This document shows positions 1-5,878 of a DNA stretch of 13,613 bases, piece after piece. The stretch is from an uncultured Blautia sp. (GTDB lineage Bacteria > Bacillota > Clostridia > Lachnospirales > Lachnospiraceae). The notes below the pieces were generated by a model, which did no database searches, was not told the origin of the DNA, and saw nothing but the letters and a program-made list of their open reading frames with translations. The stretch is from contig CAKRTP010000046.1 of assembly GCA_934402155.1 (NCBI GenBank), positions 1 through 13,613 on the forward strand, in the 5' to 3' direction. Within the stretch, counting starts at the first letter, position 1; each line of letters begins with the position of its first letter. Made by a program: the position numbers and the translations under genes.

Positions 1-75
1 TGCCCCGTATGTCTCGGGATTTTGCCATATTCATGGCAAAACACCTCGCGGGATATTACCTGTGAACAGTAACAT
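1..75 (-). repeat. Hairpin-bearing element with a tiny coupled reading frame, possibly a dispersed repeat
   Basis: A 9-bp perfect inverted repeat (TTTTGCCAT at 20-28, ATGGCAAAA at 33-41) with a 4-base loop lies in this stretch. On the minus strand a GGAGGG site (80-85) sits 4 bases before an ATG at 75, opening a 14-codon frame, MLLFTGNIPRGVLP, that stops at 31-33. Its TGA overlaps the ATG (32-34) of a second frame, MNMAKSRDIRG, which is still open at the left edge. I do not recognise a protein family. The short frames, the hairpin and a dim recollection of similar GNIPRGVLP peptides from Lachnospiraceae make a dispersed repeat my best guess, but a leader peptide ahead of a gene outside the window is also possible. 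Confidence 0.35.
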
Positions 76-113
76 AACTCCCTCCAAAATACACTCCATA
101 TCACCGTTATGCT

Positions 114-141
114 TTACTTTTTAAAACTCCCATGCTATTAT
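114..141 (+). promoter_or_regulatory. Putative extended -10 promoter of the vanZ-like gene
   Basis: TTTACT (114-119) lies 16 bases before TATTAT (136-141), and TG at 133-134 gives an extended -10 (TGnTATTAT). Transcription would start about 7 bases later, at 148-149, which is the A of the vanZ-like start codon. No other gene is near enough to use it. Confidence 0.5.
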
Positions 142-148
142 TAGTGCC

Positions 149-676
149 ATGAAAATACTAATTACCTTATTGAAACCTTTATCTTTTTTACCTGCACTTC
201 TTATGATGTATCTGATTTTTTCATTTTCATCCCAGACCGGGGAGGTGTCCGGGGAATTAAGCTACAAGATCAGCTACAAGATTGTTGAGGTCAAGAGTGA
301 GGTTTTACACCAGGAAAAAAGTTATGATGAATTGTGCTATGAAGCCGACCAGATCCACTTTTATGTGCGAAAAGCAGCCCACATGACAGAATATTTTCTG
401 CTAGCCGCTGCAGTTTCATTTCCCCTTTATGTCTATCGAATAAGAGGATTCTGGCTTTTTCTTCTCGCAGGGATCATCTGTGTCGGATTTGCTGGTCTGG
501 ACGAATATCATCAGTCTTTTGTTGCAGGACGCGGGCCTTCCGTTCGAGATGTCTGCATCGACAGCAGCGGAGCATTTATCGGAATTATACTTGTCCAACT
601 TTTCTGCTGGTCCACCTTACATAATCCGGATTCTCCGAAAAAATCAAAAAAACGCAAAAAACGCCGCAGATCCTGA
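149..676 (+). CDS. VanZ-like family membrane protein
   Basis: This 175-residue protein matches the VanZ-like family, named after the teicoplanin-resistance accessory protein; most members have no proven role, so resistance should not be assumed. Visible hallmarks are an N-terminal membrane segment ending in FSSQ (about 9-29), the R74-K-A-A-H78-x-x-E81 motif opening a second membrane helix, a third helix at about 100-116, DExHQ at 118-122, GR at 127-128 and the paired aspartates D134 and D138 leading into a last helix. The tail after residue 162 is a run of Lys and Arg. The ATG at 149 has no Shine-Dalgarno sequence before it, and the nearest promoter would start the RNA at the ATG itself, suggesting a leaderless message. 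The gene converges on the 711-1172 gene, and its last codons lie in a terminator hairpin. Confidence 0.88.
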   Translation: MKILITLLKPLSFLPALLMMYLIFSFSSQTGEVSGELSYKISYKIVEVKSEVLHQEKSYDELCYEADQIHFYVRKAAHMTEYFLLAAAVSFPLYVYRIRGFWLFLLAGIICVGFAGLDEYHQSFVAGRGPSVRDVCIDSSGAFIGIILVQLFCWSTLHNPDSPKKSKKRKKRRRS

Positions 677-686
677 AATCTGCGGC
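663..686. terminator. Terminator hairpin shared by two convergent genes
   Basis: GCCGCAGAT (663-671) pairs perfectly with ATCTGCGGC (678-686) across a 6-base loop. Read on the minus strand it is followed by a T-rich tract (complement of the A-rich 638-662), so it is a good intrinsic terminator for the malQ operon. Read on the plus strand it is followed by CATTCTTTTAT, a poorer tract, so it probably works less well for the vanZ-like gene, whose stop codon (674-676) lies in the loop. Confidence 0.8.
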
Positions 687-710
687 CATTCTTTTATGTA
701 GCTGTTTTAT

Positions 711-1172
711 CTATTCAATATCCCGATTATCGGACTCTTCATCCAAGGATGCCATTTCTTCTGTTTTTTCAGAAATATTCTCTTCCTCATGAAGAGCGTC
801 TGCCAGATGAGCTCGCTCTGCAATGCTCATGCTTTTTTTGGACTGAGCTGTTTCCGGCTGTTCCTGGATTTCTGCTTTCGCAGCTGCTTCCCTGGCACGC
901 TTTTCCTTATCTCTTTTCATAAGATCTCTGCCGCCAATGACCAGCATTACTACTCCGACGATCAGAAATCCCACACCTGCTGCAAAAAATCCCCAGCTGC
1001 TGTCATTCGTACCGTTCAGCACATCCTGACACAGCTTATATCCGGTATACAGAAGATAAACGCCTGCCAGAAGCATGATAACAGAACTCCGAAGAGGAGT
1101 TCCCTGTTCCTTCGGTTCCTCATTCACAGATTCCTGATTTTCCTGTTCCGACTGTTTATTATTTTCTTCCAT
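711..1172 (-). CDS. Small membrane protein of unknown function, downstream of malQ
   Basis: A 153-residue protein that I cannot assign to a family. It has a charged N-terminus rich in Glu, Gln and Asn (1-24), two predicted membrane helices (about 28-48 and 60-80) joined by a short polar loop, then a long hydrophilic tail rich in Glu, Lys and Ala. Both ends are probably on the same side of the membrane. The frame can be extended to a GTG at 1196, but I place the start at the ATG at 1172 because AGGAG lies 7 bases before it and nothing similar precedes the GTG. The gene starts 27 bases after the malQ stop on the same strand with no terminator between, so it is almost certainly read from the malQ promoter. 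A role in maltodextrin use is only a guess from that position. Confidence 0.75.
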   Translation of the reverse strand: MEENNKQSEQENQESVNEEPKEQGTPLRSSVIMLLAGVYLLYTGYKLCQDVLNGTNDSSWGFFAAGVGFLIVGVVMLVIGGRDLMKRDKEKRAREAAAKAEIQEQPETAQSKKSMSIAERAHLADALHEEENISEKTEEMASLDEESDNRDIE

Positions 1173-1199
1173 CCTGCTTCTCCTCTCGCTTGTCACATA

Positions 1200-2735
1200 T
1201 TACTGCTTTTCTGTCTCAATCTCTTCCTCGACAGTTTCAGCTTCCGGTTCTCTGTAAAGACGTCCGTAGATTCTTGTAATTTCTCTCATGTGATACAAAG
1301 TCATATCCGAAATCTGTCCCTTAGTCAGTCTCCACTTCCAGTTGTCGCCCAGTGTTGCAGGGGTATTCATACGTGCCTCATTCCCCAGACAGAGATAATC
1401 CTGAATCGGAATCACTGCCAGGTCTGCCACACTCGCAAGTGCAGTACGGATCAACGCCCATACACAATCATTTACCGGCGCATCATAACAGTTAATATAT
1501 TCTCTCACAAAATCCCTGTCATGTCCCTGAAGATTTTCAATCCAGCCTTTTGTAGTCTCATTGTCATGAGTTCCTGTGTAGACAACACAATTATGTTCAT
1601 ATTTATATGGAAGATAAGAGCTGTTCTCGCTTCCGTCAAACGCAAACTGAAGCACTTTCATTCCAGGATAGCCGCTTTCTTTAAGCATTTCCAGGACACT
1701 TTCTGTCAAAAATCCAAGATCCTCGGCAATAACCTGAAGATTTTCAATCTCCTTATTCAGCATATTGAACAGATCCATTCCCGGACCTTTTTCCCATTTA
1801 CCTTTCTTGGCTGTTGTCTCTCCATATGGAATTGCATAATATTCATCAAAGCCACGGAAATGATCGATTCTGACTACATCATATAATTCAAGGCAATGTT
1901 TCATTCTCTGAACCCACCACTTATATCCTGTTGCTTTTAGTTTTTTCCAGTCATACAGCGGATTTCCCCAAAGCTGTCCAGTTGCCGAAAATGCATCTGG
2001 CGGACAGCCTGCTACTGATTTCGGATTATGCTCCTTATCAAACTGCAGCATTTCAGGGTTAGCCCATGCATCAGAGCTGTCTAAAGCTACATAGATCGGC
2101 ACATCTCCGATAATACTGATACCTTTTTTGTTTGCATATTTCTTAAGTTTTCTCCACTGCATTGTAAAACAGTACTGCTGAAAACGGTAAAAATCAATCT
2201 CTGCTTCAAGTTCCTTCTCTGCTTCTGCCACAGCTTTGGAATTACGGTCTTTGAGTTCTTCCGGCCAGTCGATCCAGCAGACACCTTTCTGAGCATTCTT
2301 AATTGCCATAAACAAACAGTAATCCGTCAGCCAGTTCTTCTCTTCCTTCAGAAAAGTCTGATAGTCTTCCTCTCCGGTAAGATCCGCCCTCTCATATGCC
2401 TTTCGAAGAAGTTTATATCTGGACATATACATTTTTTCATAGTCCACATAAGATTCGCTTCCACCCCAGTCACAGGATTCACATTCCTCTCTGGTAAGAA
2501 GATTTTTCTCTATCAAATCTTCAAGACTGATAAAATAAGGATTTCCTGCAAAGGTAGAAACTGACTGATAAGGAGAATCTCCATATCCAGTAGGTCCTAA
2601 CGGAAGTATCTGCCAATACTGCTGTCCTGCCTTCTCCAACTGATCTACAAATTCATAGGCTTCCTTAGAAAAACATCCGATTCCGTATTTTGATGGTATA
2701 CTGGATATACCCATTAAAATGCCGCTTGCTCTCAT
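1200..2735 (-). CDS. malQ: 4-alpha-glucanotransferase (amylomaltase, GH77)
   Basis: MalQ moves alpha-1,4-glucan segments between maltodextrins and releases glucose, in the cytoplasmic use of maltose and starch or in glycogen turnover. The 511-residue length is normal for the Firmicute-type enzyme, which lacks the extra N-terminal domain of the E. coli form. GH77 landmarks are all visible: SSIPSKYGIG near the start, LPLGPTGYGDSPYQ (45-57), the nucleophile D291 in VRIDHFRGF, the acid/base E338 in VIAEDLG, and the third carboxylate D391 in THDNET. The region around PPDAFSATGQLWGNPLY (245-261) is also typical. The ATG has an AGGAGG site just upstream and a strong promoter at 2774-2803. It leads a probable two-gene transcript with the 711-1172 gene, ending at the hairpin at 663-686. 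No maltose transporter or regulator is in the window. Confidence 0.96.
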   Translation of the reverse strand: MRASGILMGISSIPSKYGIGCFSKEAYEFVDQLEKAGQQYWQILPLGPTGYGDSPYQSVSTFAGNPYFISLEDLIEKNLLTREECESCDWGGSESYVDYEKMYMSRYKLLRKAYERADLTGEEDYQTFLKEEKNWLTDYCLFMAIKNAQKGVCWIDWPEELKDRNSKAVAEAEKELEAEIDFYRFQQYCFTMQWRKLKKYANKKGISIIGDVPIYVALDSSDAWANPEMLQFDKEHNPKSVAGCPPDAFSATGQLWGNPLYDWKKLKATGYKWWVQRMKHCLELYDVVRIDHFRGFDEYYAIPYGETTAKKGKWEKGPGMDLFNMLNKEIENLQVIAEDLGFLTESVLEMLKESGYPGMKVLQFAFDGSENSSYLPYKYEHNCVVYTGTHDNETTKGWIENLQGHDRDFVREYINCYDAPVNDCVWALIRTALASVADLAVIPIQDYLCLGNEARMNTPATLGDNWKWRLTKGQISDMTLYHMREITRIYGRLYREPEAETVEEEIETEKQ

Positions 2736-2773
2736 TTTATCTCCTCCAAATCTGGTAAATATTCACAAAACAC

Positions 2774-2803
2774 ATTATACCAATACCATACCCATTTAGT
2801 CAA
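2774..2803 (-). promoter_or_regulatory. malQ promoter
   Basis: On the minus strand, TTGACT (2798-2803) is followed after 18 bases by a perfect TATAAT (2774-2779). A TGG just before it makes an extended -10. The predicted start is about 30 bases upstream of the malQ ATG. The neighbouring A/T tract serves the lipoprotein-gene terminator just upstream. Confidence 0.75.
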
Positions 2804-2804
2804 G

Positions 2805-2829
2805 ATAAATAAAAAAGAGAGTTTTCTCT
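2805..2829 (-). terminator. Weak terminator after the small lipoprotein gene
   Basis: On the minus strand a 5-bp stem (AGAGA and TCTCT, 2816-2829) with a 4-base loop is followed by a T-rich tract (complement of 2805-2816). The stem is short and has little GC, so read-through into malQ, whose -35 box begins two bases further on, is likely. Confidence 0.45.
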
Positions 2830-2851
2830 GTTTATTCCATTTCATCTCCGG

Positions 2852-2986
2852 TCAAAATTCATTTTCCTTCGCCAATGAATATTTTACAAACAGTTCTTCC
2901 TCTTCTCTCTGTCTTTCACTGCCGCAGCCTGCCATCACCAGACAGGCTGTAAGCAGAATCATAATAAAAGTCTGTTTTTTTCTCAC
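2852..2986 (-). CDS. Small predicted lipoprotein, 44 residues
   Basis: A 44-codon frame begins at a GTG (2984-2986) with GGAG 7 bases upstream. The product starts MRKKQTFIMILLTACL, a classic basic then hydrophobic lipoprotein signal, followed by the lipobox M-A-G-C with the modified cysteine at residue 21. After cleavage only 24 residues would remain, CGSERQREEEE then LFVKYSLAKENEF, acidic then mixed. It would be tethered to the outer face of the membrane. The gene begins 57 bases after the hydrolase stop on the same strand, with no convincing terminator between, so the two are probably co-transcribed. I know no family for it. It could be an ancestral lipoprotein worn down to its signal, but the intact lipobox and good ribosome site argue for expression. 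Confidence 0.65.
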   Translation of the reverse strand: MRKKQTFIMILLTACLVMAGCGSERQREEEELFVKYSLAKENEF

Positions 2987-3043
2987 AATATATCTCCATT
3001 TTTTATTTTTAGGGTTTCAAAAAAAACAGTTTTTATTCATATG

Positions 3044-3973
3044 TCAGAATCCTTTTTTCTTCAGATAGATTACGACATCACGCCAGACTTTCTCCTTGTC
3101 TTTTTCGTTCAGGATCTCATGGCGCATCCCCGGATAAAGTTTACCTTTTACATCCAGATATCCCGCACGTCTCATAGCATGAACTGCACTGGCAAATTTA
3201 CGCACATTTCCCATACACGGATCCTCTGCTCCACTGATAAAAAGCACCGGCATTCTAGGATTTTTGCAATTCCATCCATGAACATCATATGCTTTTTTCA
3301 TGAGTTCAAACAATGCGAGATATGCATCATCCGAGAAAGTAAATCCACACAATTCAGAACCGGAATATGCCTCATAAACTTCCGGGTCAGAACAGGTCCA
3401 GGCATTTGGATTTTTCTCTTTTCGAAATTTCCATACATATGATCCAAAAGAAAGGGATTCCAGTAGATTACTCTTGTGACGGTATCCCAAGAGTTTCCCT
3501 TCTGTCTTTGCGATCATTTCACCAAGAAGTCTTGCCTTATTCTCACTTGGTGAACCACACACGATCAGCATATCCATACAGTCATCGTGCTGCCCCGCAA
3601 AAGCCCGCACGGCCAGAGATCCCATACTATGACCCATCAGTATCAGCGGAAGATCCGGGAAATATTTACGGATATCACGGTTGACCTTTCCAATATCTTT
3701 AAGCATCCCCTCGGCTCCACTTCCATACATATATCCAAGATCTTCTTTTTTACGGATACTTTTGCCGTGTCCTCTGTGGTCATGGATCACAGTCACATAT
3801 CCCTGCTCTGCAAGATATTCCATAAATGGTATGTAACGTTCCTTGTGTTCACACATTCCATGCACAAGCTGAATAACAGCCCGATATGGCTTCTGTTCCG
3901 GACAGATACACAAGGCCGATATTTCCAGTCCATCTGCTTCTGATCTGAAAAAATCTTCGTATTTTTTTGCCAT
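3044..3973 (-). CDS. Alpha/beta hydrolase, lysophospholipase or monoacylglycerol lipase type
   Basis: A serine hydrolase of 309 residues in the group that includes lysophospholipase PldB and monoglyceride lipases; the substrate cannot be read from the sequence. The oxyanion motif HGMCEH (38-43), the DHRGHGKS motif (64-71) and the nucleophile elbow GHSMG with Ser116 are all present. The likely remaining triad members are Asp251 in SGAEDP and His285 in GMRHE. A lid insert runs from about 150 to 235. There is no signal peptide, so it acts in the cytoplasm. The ATG at 3973 has AGGAGG 8 bases upstream. Its promoter shares the -35 region with the divergent gene at 4105. It is followed by the small lipoprotein gene, probably in one transcript. 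Assignment to the fold and triad is firm; the lipase label is family-level. Confidence 0.9.
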   Translation of the reverse strand: MAKKYEDFFRSEADGLEISALCICPEQKPYRAVIQLVHGMCEHKERYIPFMEYLAEQGYVTVIHDHRGHGKSIRKKEDLGYMYGSGAEGMLKDIGKVNRDIRKYFPDLPLILMGHSMGSLAVRAFAGQHDDCMDMLIVCGSPSENKARLLGEMIAKTEGKLLGYRHKSNLLESLSFGSYVWKFRKEKNPNAWTCSDPEVYEAYSGSELCGFTFSDDAYLALFELMKKAYDVHGWNCKNPRMPVLFISGAEDPCMGNVRKFASAVHAMRRAGYLDVKGKLYPGMRHEILNEKDKEKVWRDVVIYLKKKGF

Positions 3974-4033
3974 AAGTATTTCCTCCTCTTCACAAAAAGA
4001 AATTCCTCTGCTTTCTTCTGTTATATTAAGGTT

Positions 4034-4062
4034 ATTTTAGGGTCTGTAATTGCCCTTGTCAA
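4034..4062 (-). promoter_or_regulatory. Promoter of the alpha/beta hydrolase gene
   Basis: On the minus strand, a perfect TTGACA (4057-4062) is followed after 17 bases by TAAAAT (4034-4039). The predicted start is about 50 bases upstream of the hydrolase ATG. Its -35 box overlaps the -35 box of the plus-strand promoter by five bases. Confidence 0.7.
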
Positions 4063-4085
4063 GTAAGGTTCCCCTCTGCTATAAT
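4056..4085 (+). promoter_or_regulatory. Promoter of the DUF5067-type membrane protein gene
   Basis: TTGTCA (4056-4061) is followed after 18 bases by a perfect TATAAT (4080-4085), placing the RNA start around 4092, just before the GGAGG site (4095-4099) and the ATG at 4105. The message would have a leader of only about 13 bases. Confidence 0.7.
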
Positions 4086-4104
4086 AAGAAAAAAGGAGGC
4101 TCTA

Positions 4105-5226
4105 ATGAAAAAAAATAAAAATAAACCAGAAACTGTTGATACAGCTTCTATTTCTGAGACAGAAGAACTCAATATTCCCAGAAAGAAAAAAAAGAAAACA
4201 GGACTGATCGTTTTTCTGATCATACTCGTTCTTGCACTTGCCGGTGCGGCAGGCTATTATTTTATGGAACGTCAGAAACCGGTTTCCACAGCCCAAAACT
4301 ATCTTGAGAATGTACAGGCAATGAATTTTGACGGCATGAAACAGTTACTGCAAAGCAATGATATGTCAGCGTTGGACAATGCAGATATTACCAATACTGC
4401 ATACACCGACTTCTTCAGAACACTCAACCAGAAGATGAGCTTCGACATCAAGAAAGTCAAATTCAACATCCAGAACGGAACTGCAACAATAACTGCACAC
4501 ATCAAATACATTGATGGTTCTGATATCTACAAAGAGACCATCACTGAATTTCTGAAGCAGATTGTTTCCACCGCATTTGCCGGAGAAACAATGACCGAAG
4601 AAGAAACTCAGCAGAAACTTGCTGCTCTTCTTAAAGAAAAATCAGCCTCTGTAGACGATAAATTCACAGAAGTTGATATTGACTATCCTCTCATAGAAGC
4701 AGATGGCAAATGGAAGATCGTTTCTCTCGATGCTGAAACTGTCAAGGTTATGTCCGCGAATTTCACCAATGTTCAGGATGAAATTGATCAGTCTCTCTCC
4801 GAACTGGAAGGGTCTGATTCCCAAAATCTTGATGCGCAGGCTGTACCGACTTCCGACAGTACCATTGATATGAGCAATGATAAATTTGCCATTCACTATA
4901 CCAAGTGTCGTGTTACCAAGGATTATGCCGGAAATTCCTGCATTCTGATCTACTATGATTACACCAACAACGGAAGTTCTCCTTCCAGTGCAATGGTAGA
5001 TGTTAATCTTCAGGCAGCACAGAATGGACAGCTTCTGGAGGCCGCCATCCTTGCAGAGGACGATGCAGCTGTAGATCAGTTTATGGCTGAAGTAAATCCG
5101 GGTCAGACAGTAAATGTCTGCCAGGCATTTACACTTAAAGATCAGTCTGATGTAACCATTCAGGCTGGAGAAGCTTTTACCATCGGCGGCGGAACTGTTA
5201 CATCTCAGATTTTAAAAGTTCAATGA
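4105..5226 (+). CDS. Membrane-anchored extracytoplasmic protein with a DUF5067-like C-terminal domain
   Basis: This 373-residue protein has a short charged cytoplasmic N-terminus ending in a lysine cluster (26-31), one membrane helix (about 33-54) and a long extracellular part, so it is anchored by an uncleaved signal. The middle (about 60-235) is a mixed alpha/beta segment resembling the DUF4878/DUF5105-type domains of Firmicute surface proteins. A low-complexity Ser/Asp/Gln linker (about 236-257) leads into the C-terminal domain (259-373), which looks like DUF5067, an immunoglobulin-like fold found in secreted proteins of lactobacilli and Lachnospiraceae. No catalytic motif is visible and the role is unknown. 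GGAGG lies 5 bases before the ATG. The gene is transcribed alone, from the promoter at 4056-4085 to the strong terminator at 5233-5271. Confidence 0.85.
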   Translation: MKKNKNKPETVDTASISETEELNIPRKKKKKTGLIVFLIILVLALAGAAGYYFMERQKPVSTAQNYLENVQAMNFDGMKQLLQSNDMSALDNADITNTAYTDFFRTLNQKMSFDIKKVKFNIQNGTATITAHIKYIDGSDIYKETITEFLKQIVSTAFAGETMTEEETQQKLAALLKEKSASVDDKFTEVDIDYPLIEADGKWKIVSLDAETVKVMSANFTNVQDEIDQSLSELEGSDSQNLDAQAVPTSDSTIDMSNDKFAIHYTKCRVTKDYAGNSCILIYYDYTNNGSSPSSAMVDVNLQAAQNGQLLEAAILAEDDAAVDQFMAEVNPGQTVNVCQAFTLKDQSDVTIQAGEAFTIGGGTVTSQILKVQ

Positions 5227-5232
5227 TTTCTC

Positions 5233-5271
5233 AAAATATTCGCAGTGATTTTTACTGCGAATATTTTTTTT
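5233..5271 (+). terminator. Strong intrinsic terminator
   Basis: AAAATATTCGCAGT (5233-5246) pairs perfectly with ACTGCGAATATTTT (5254-5267) around a 7-base loop, and the T run continues to 5271. It begins six bases after the stop codon of the 4105-5226 gene. Confidence 0.9.
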
Positions 5272-5320
5272 GCTTTATGAAATACTAAAGATTACAAAAA
5301 CAATGAAAGGATGATCATCT

Positions 5321-5539
5321 ATGGGAAATAAATTTCTAAATTGTTTTGCGCTGACACTTTCTATCATTGGAGCCCTGAACTGGGGACTGATCGGATTTTT
5401 TAATCTGAATCTTGTAGCCCTCCTTTTTGGAAGCATGAGCTGGATCTCCCGGATCATTTATGCTCTGGTTGGTCTCTGTGGGCTTTATCTGTTTTCTTTT
5501 TATGGGATGACAACTGCTGATCAGGAAACAATCAGTTAA
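5321..5539 (+). CDS. DUF378 family small membrane protein
   Basis: A 72-residue protein of the DUF378 family (YuzA-like), common in Firmicutes and of unknown function. It has two membrane helices, about 5-26 and 42-62. The first carries the family signature IGALNWGLIG (16-25), followed by a short loop (FNLNLVALLFG) and SRIIYALVGLCGLY. It ends in a short polar tail. AAAGGATG lies about 8-10 bases upstream of the ATG. A terminator separates it from the preceding gene, so it should have its own promoter in 5272-5315, but I find no convincing -35/-10 pair there. It converges on the two tRNA-Gly genes, with a hairpin between. Confidence 0.88.
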   Translation: MGNKFLNCFALTLSIIGALNWGLIGFFNLNLVALLFGSMSWISRIIYALVGLCGLYLFSFYGMTTADQETIS

Positions 5540-5552
5540 AGAACAAAAAGAA

Positions 5553-5578
5553 AAGGACTCTGAAATCTCAGAGTCCTT
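5553..5578. terminator. Terminator for the tRNA-Gly genes, possibly bidirectional
   Basis: An 11-bp perfect stem (AAGGACTCTGA at 5553-5563, TCAGAGTCCTT at 5568-5578) has a 4-base loop. On the minus strand it is followed by a T-rich stretch (complement of 5541-5554), which suits the tRNA transcript. On the plus strand it follows the DUF378 gene but lacks a T run, so it is weaker in that direction. Confidence 0.8.
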
Positions 5579-5581
5579 AAG

Positions 5582-5654
5582 AGCGATAGACGGGGCTCGA
5601 ACCCGCGGTCTCGACCTTGGCAAGGTCGCGCGTTACCAACTACGCCACTATCGC
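5582..5654 (-). tRNA. tRNA-Gly (anticodon GCC)
   Basis: A complete 73-base cloverleaf on the minus strand. The acceptor stem is GCGATAG/CTATCGC (5648-5654 with 5583-5589) and the D stem is GCGT/ACGC. The anticodon stem CGACC/GGTCG encloses TTGCCAA, giving GCC. The T arm carries TTCGAGC and the discriminator base is U. CCA is not encoded. It lies 5 bases downstream of tRNA-Gly(TCC) in the same transcript. Confidence 0.96.
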
Positions 5655-5659
5655 ATAAG

Positions 5660-5730
5660 AGCGGGTGATGGGAATCGAACCCACGTATCCAGCTTGGAAG
5701 GCTGGTGTTCTACCATTGAACTACACCCGC
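5660..5730 (-). tRNA. tRNA-Gly (anticodon TCC)
   Basis: A complete 71-base cloverleaf on the minus strand. The acceptor stem is GCGGGTG/CACCCGC and the D stem is GTTC/GAAC. The anticodon stem CCAGC/GCTGG encloses CTTCCAA, giving TCC. The T loop is TTCGATT and the discriminator base is U. CCA is not encoded. It is the first gene of the two-tRNA transcript; together the pair reads all GGN codons. Confidence 0.96.
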
Positions 5731-5781
5731 ATATCGCTGTGCTTGCGTTGCGTTTGTGTCTCGCTCGCTTCAACGATATTG

Positions 5782-5810
5782 AGTATATCTTATTACTCAG
5801 TATTTGTCAA
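5782..5810 (-). promoter_or_regulatory. Promoter of the tRNA-Gly pair
   Basis: On the minus strand, TTGACA (5805-5810) is followed after 17 bases by TATACT (5782-5787). The RNA would begin near 5775, leaving a leader of about 45 bases before the first tRNA for processing enzymes to remove. Confidence 0.85.
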
Positions 5811-5878
5811 CAGGTTTTTTGAAATTTTTTCAATTTTTTTTATTTTATATTTTTTCCTGTTTTTATATACAGAATCCT

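Noticed and set aside
149..676. Glycopeptide resistance gene
   Set aside because: VanZ-like proteins are widespread in Clostridia without any link to resistance, and no vanHAX or vanRS genes are nearby.
789..1886. A 365-codon plus-strand open frame
   Set aside because: It is antisense to malQ and its neighbour, has no ribosome site, is rich in Cys, His, Ile and Phe in a haphazard way, and resembles no family. It is a shadow of the minus-strand genes.
3000..3043. Terminator between the hydrolase and lipoprotein genes
   Set aside because: The run of eight T on the minus strand is preceded only by a five-pair A/T stem with almost no loop, too weak to call.
5819..5840. TTGAAA/TTTCAA hairpin followed by a T run on the plus strand
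   Set aside because: The stem is all but free of GC, and no plus-strand transcript needs it; the stretch is simply A/T-rich DNA between cysE and the tRNA-Gly promoter.
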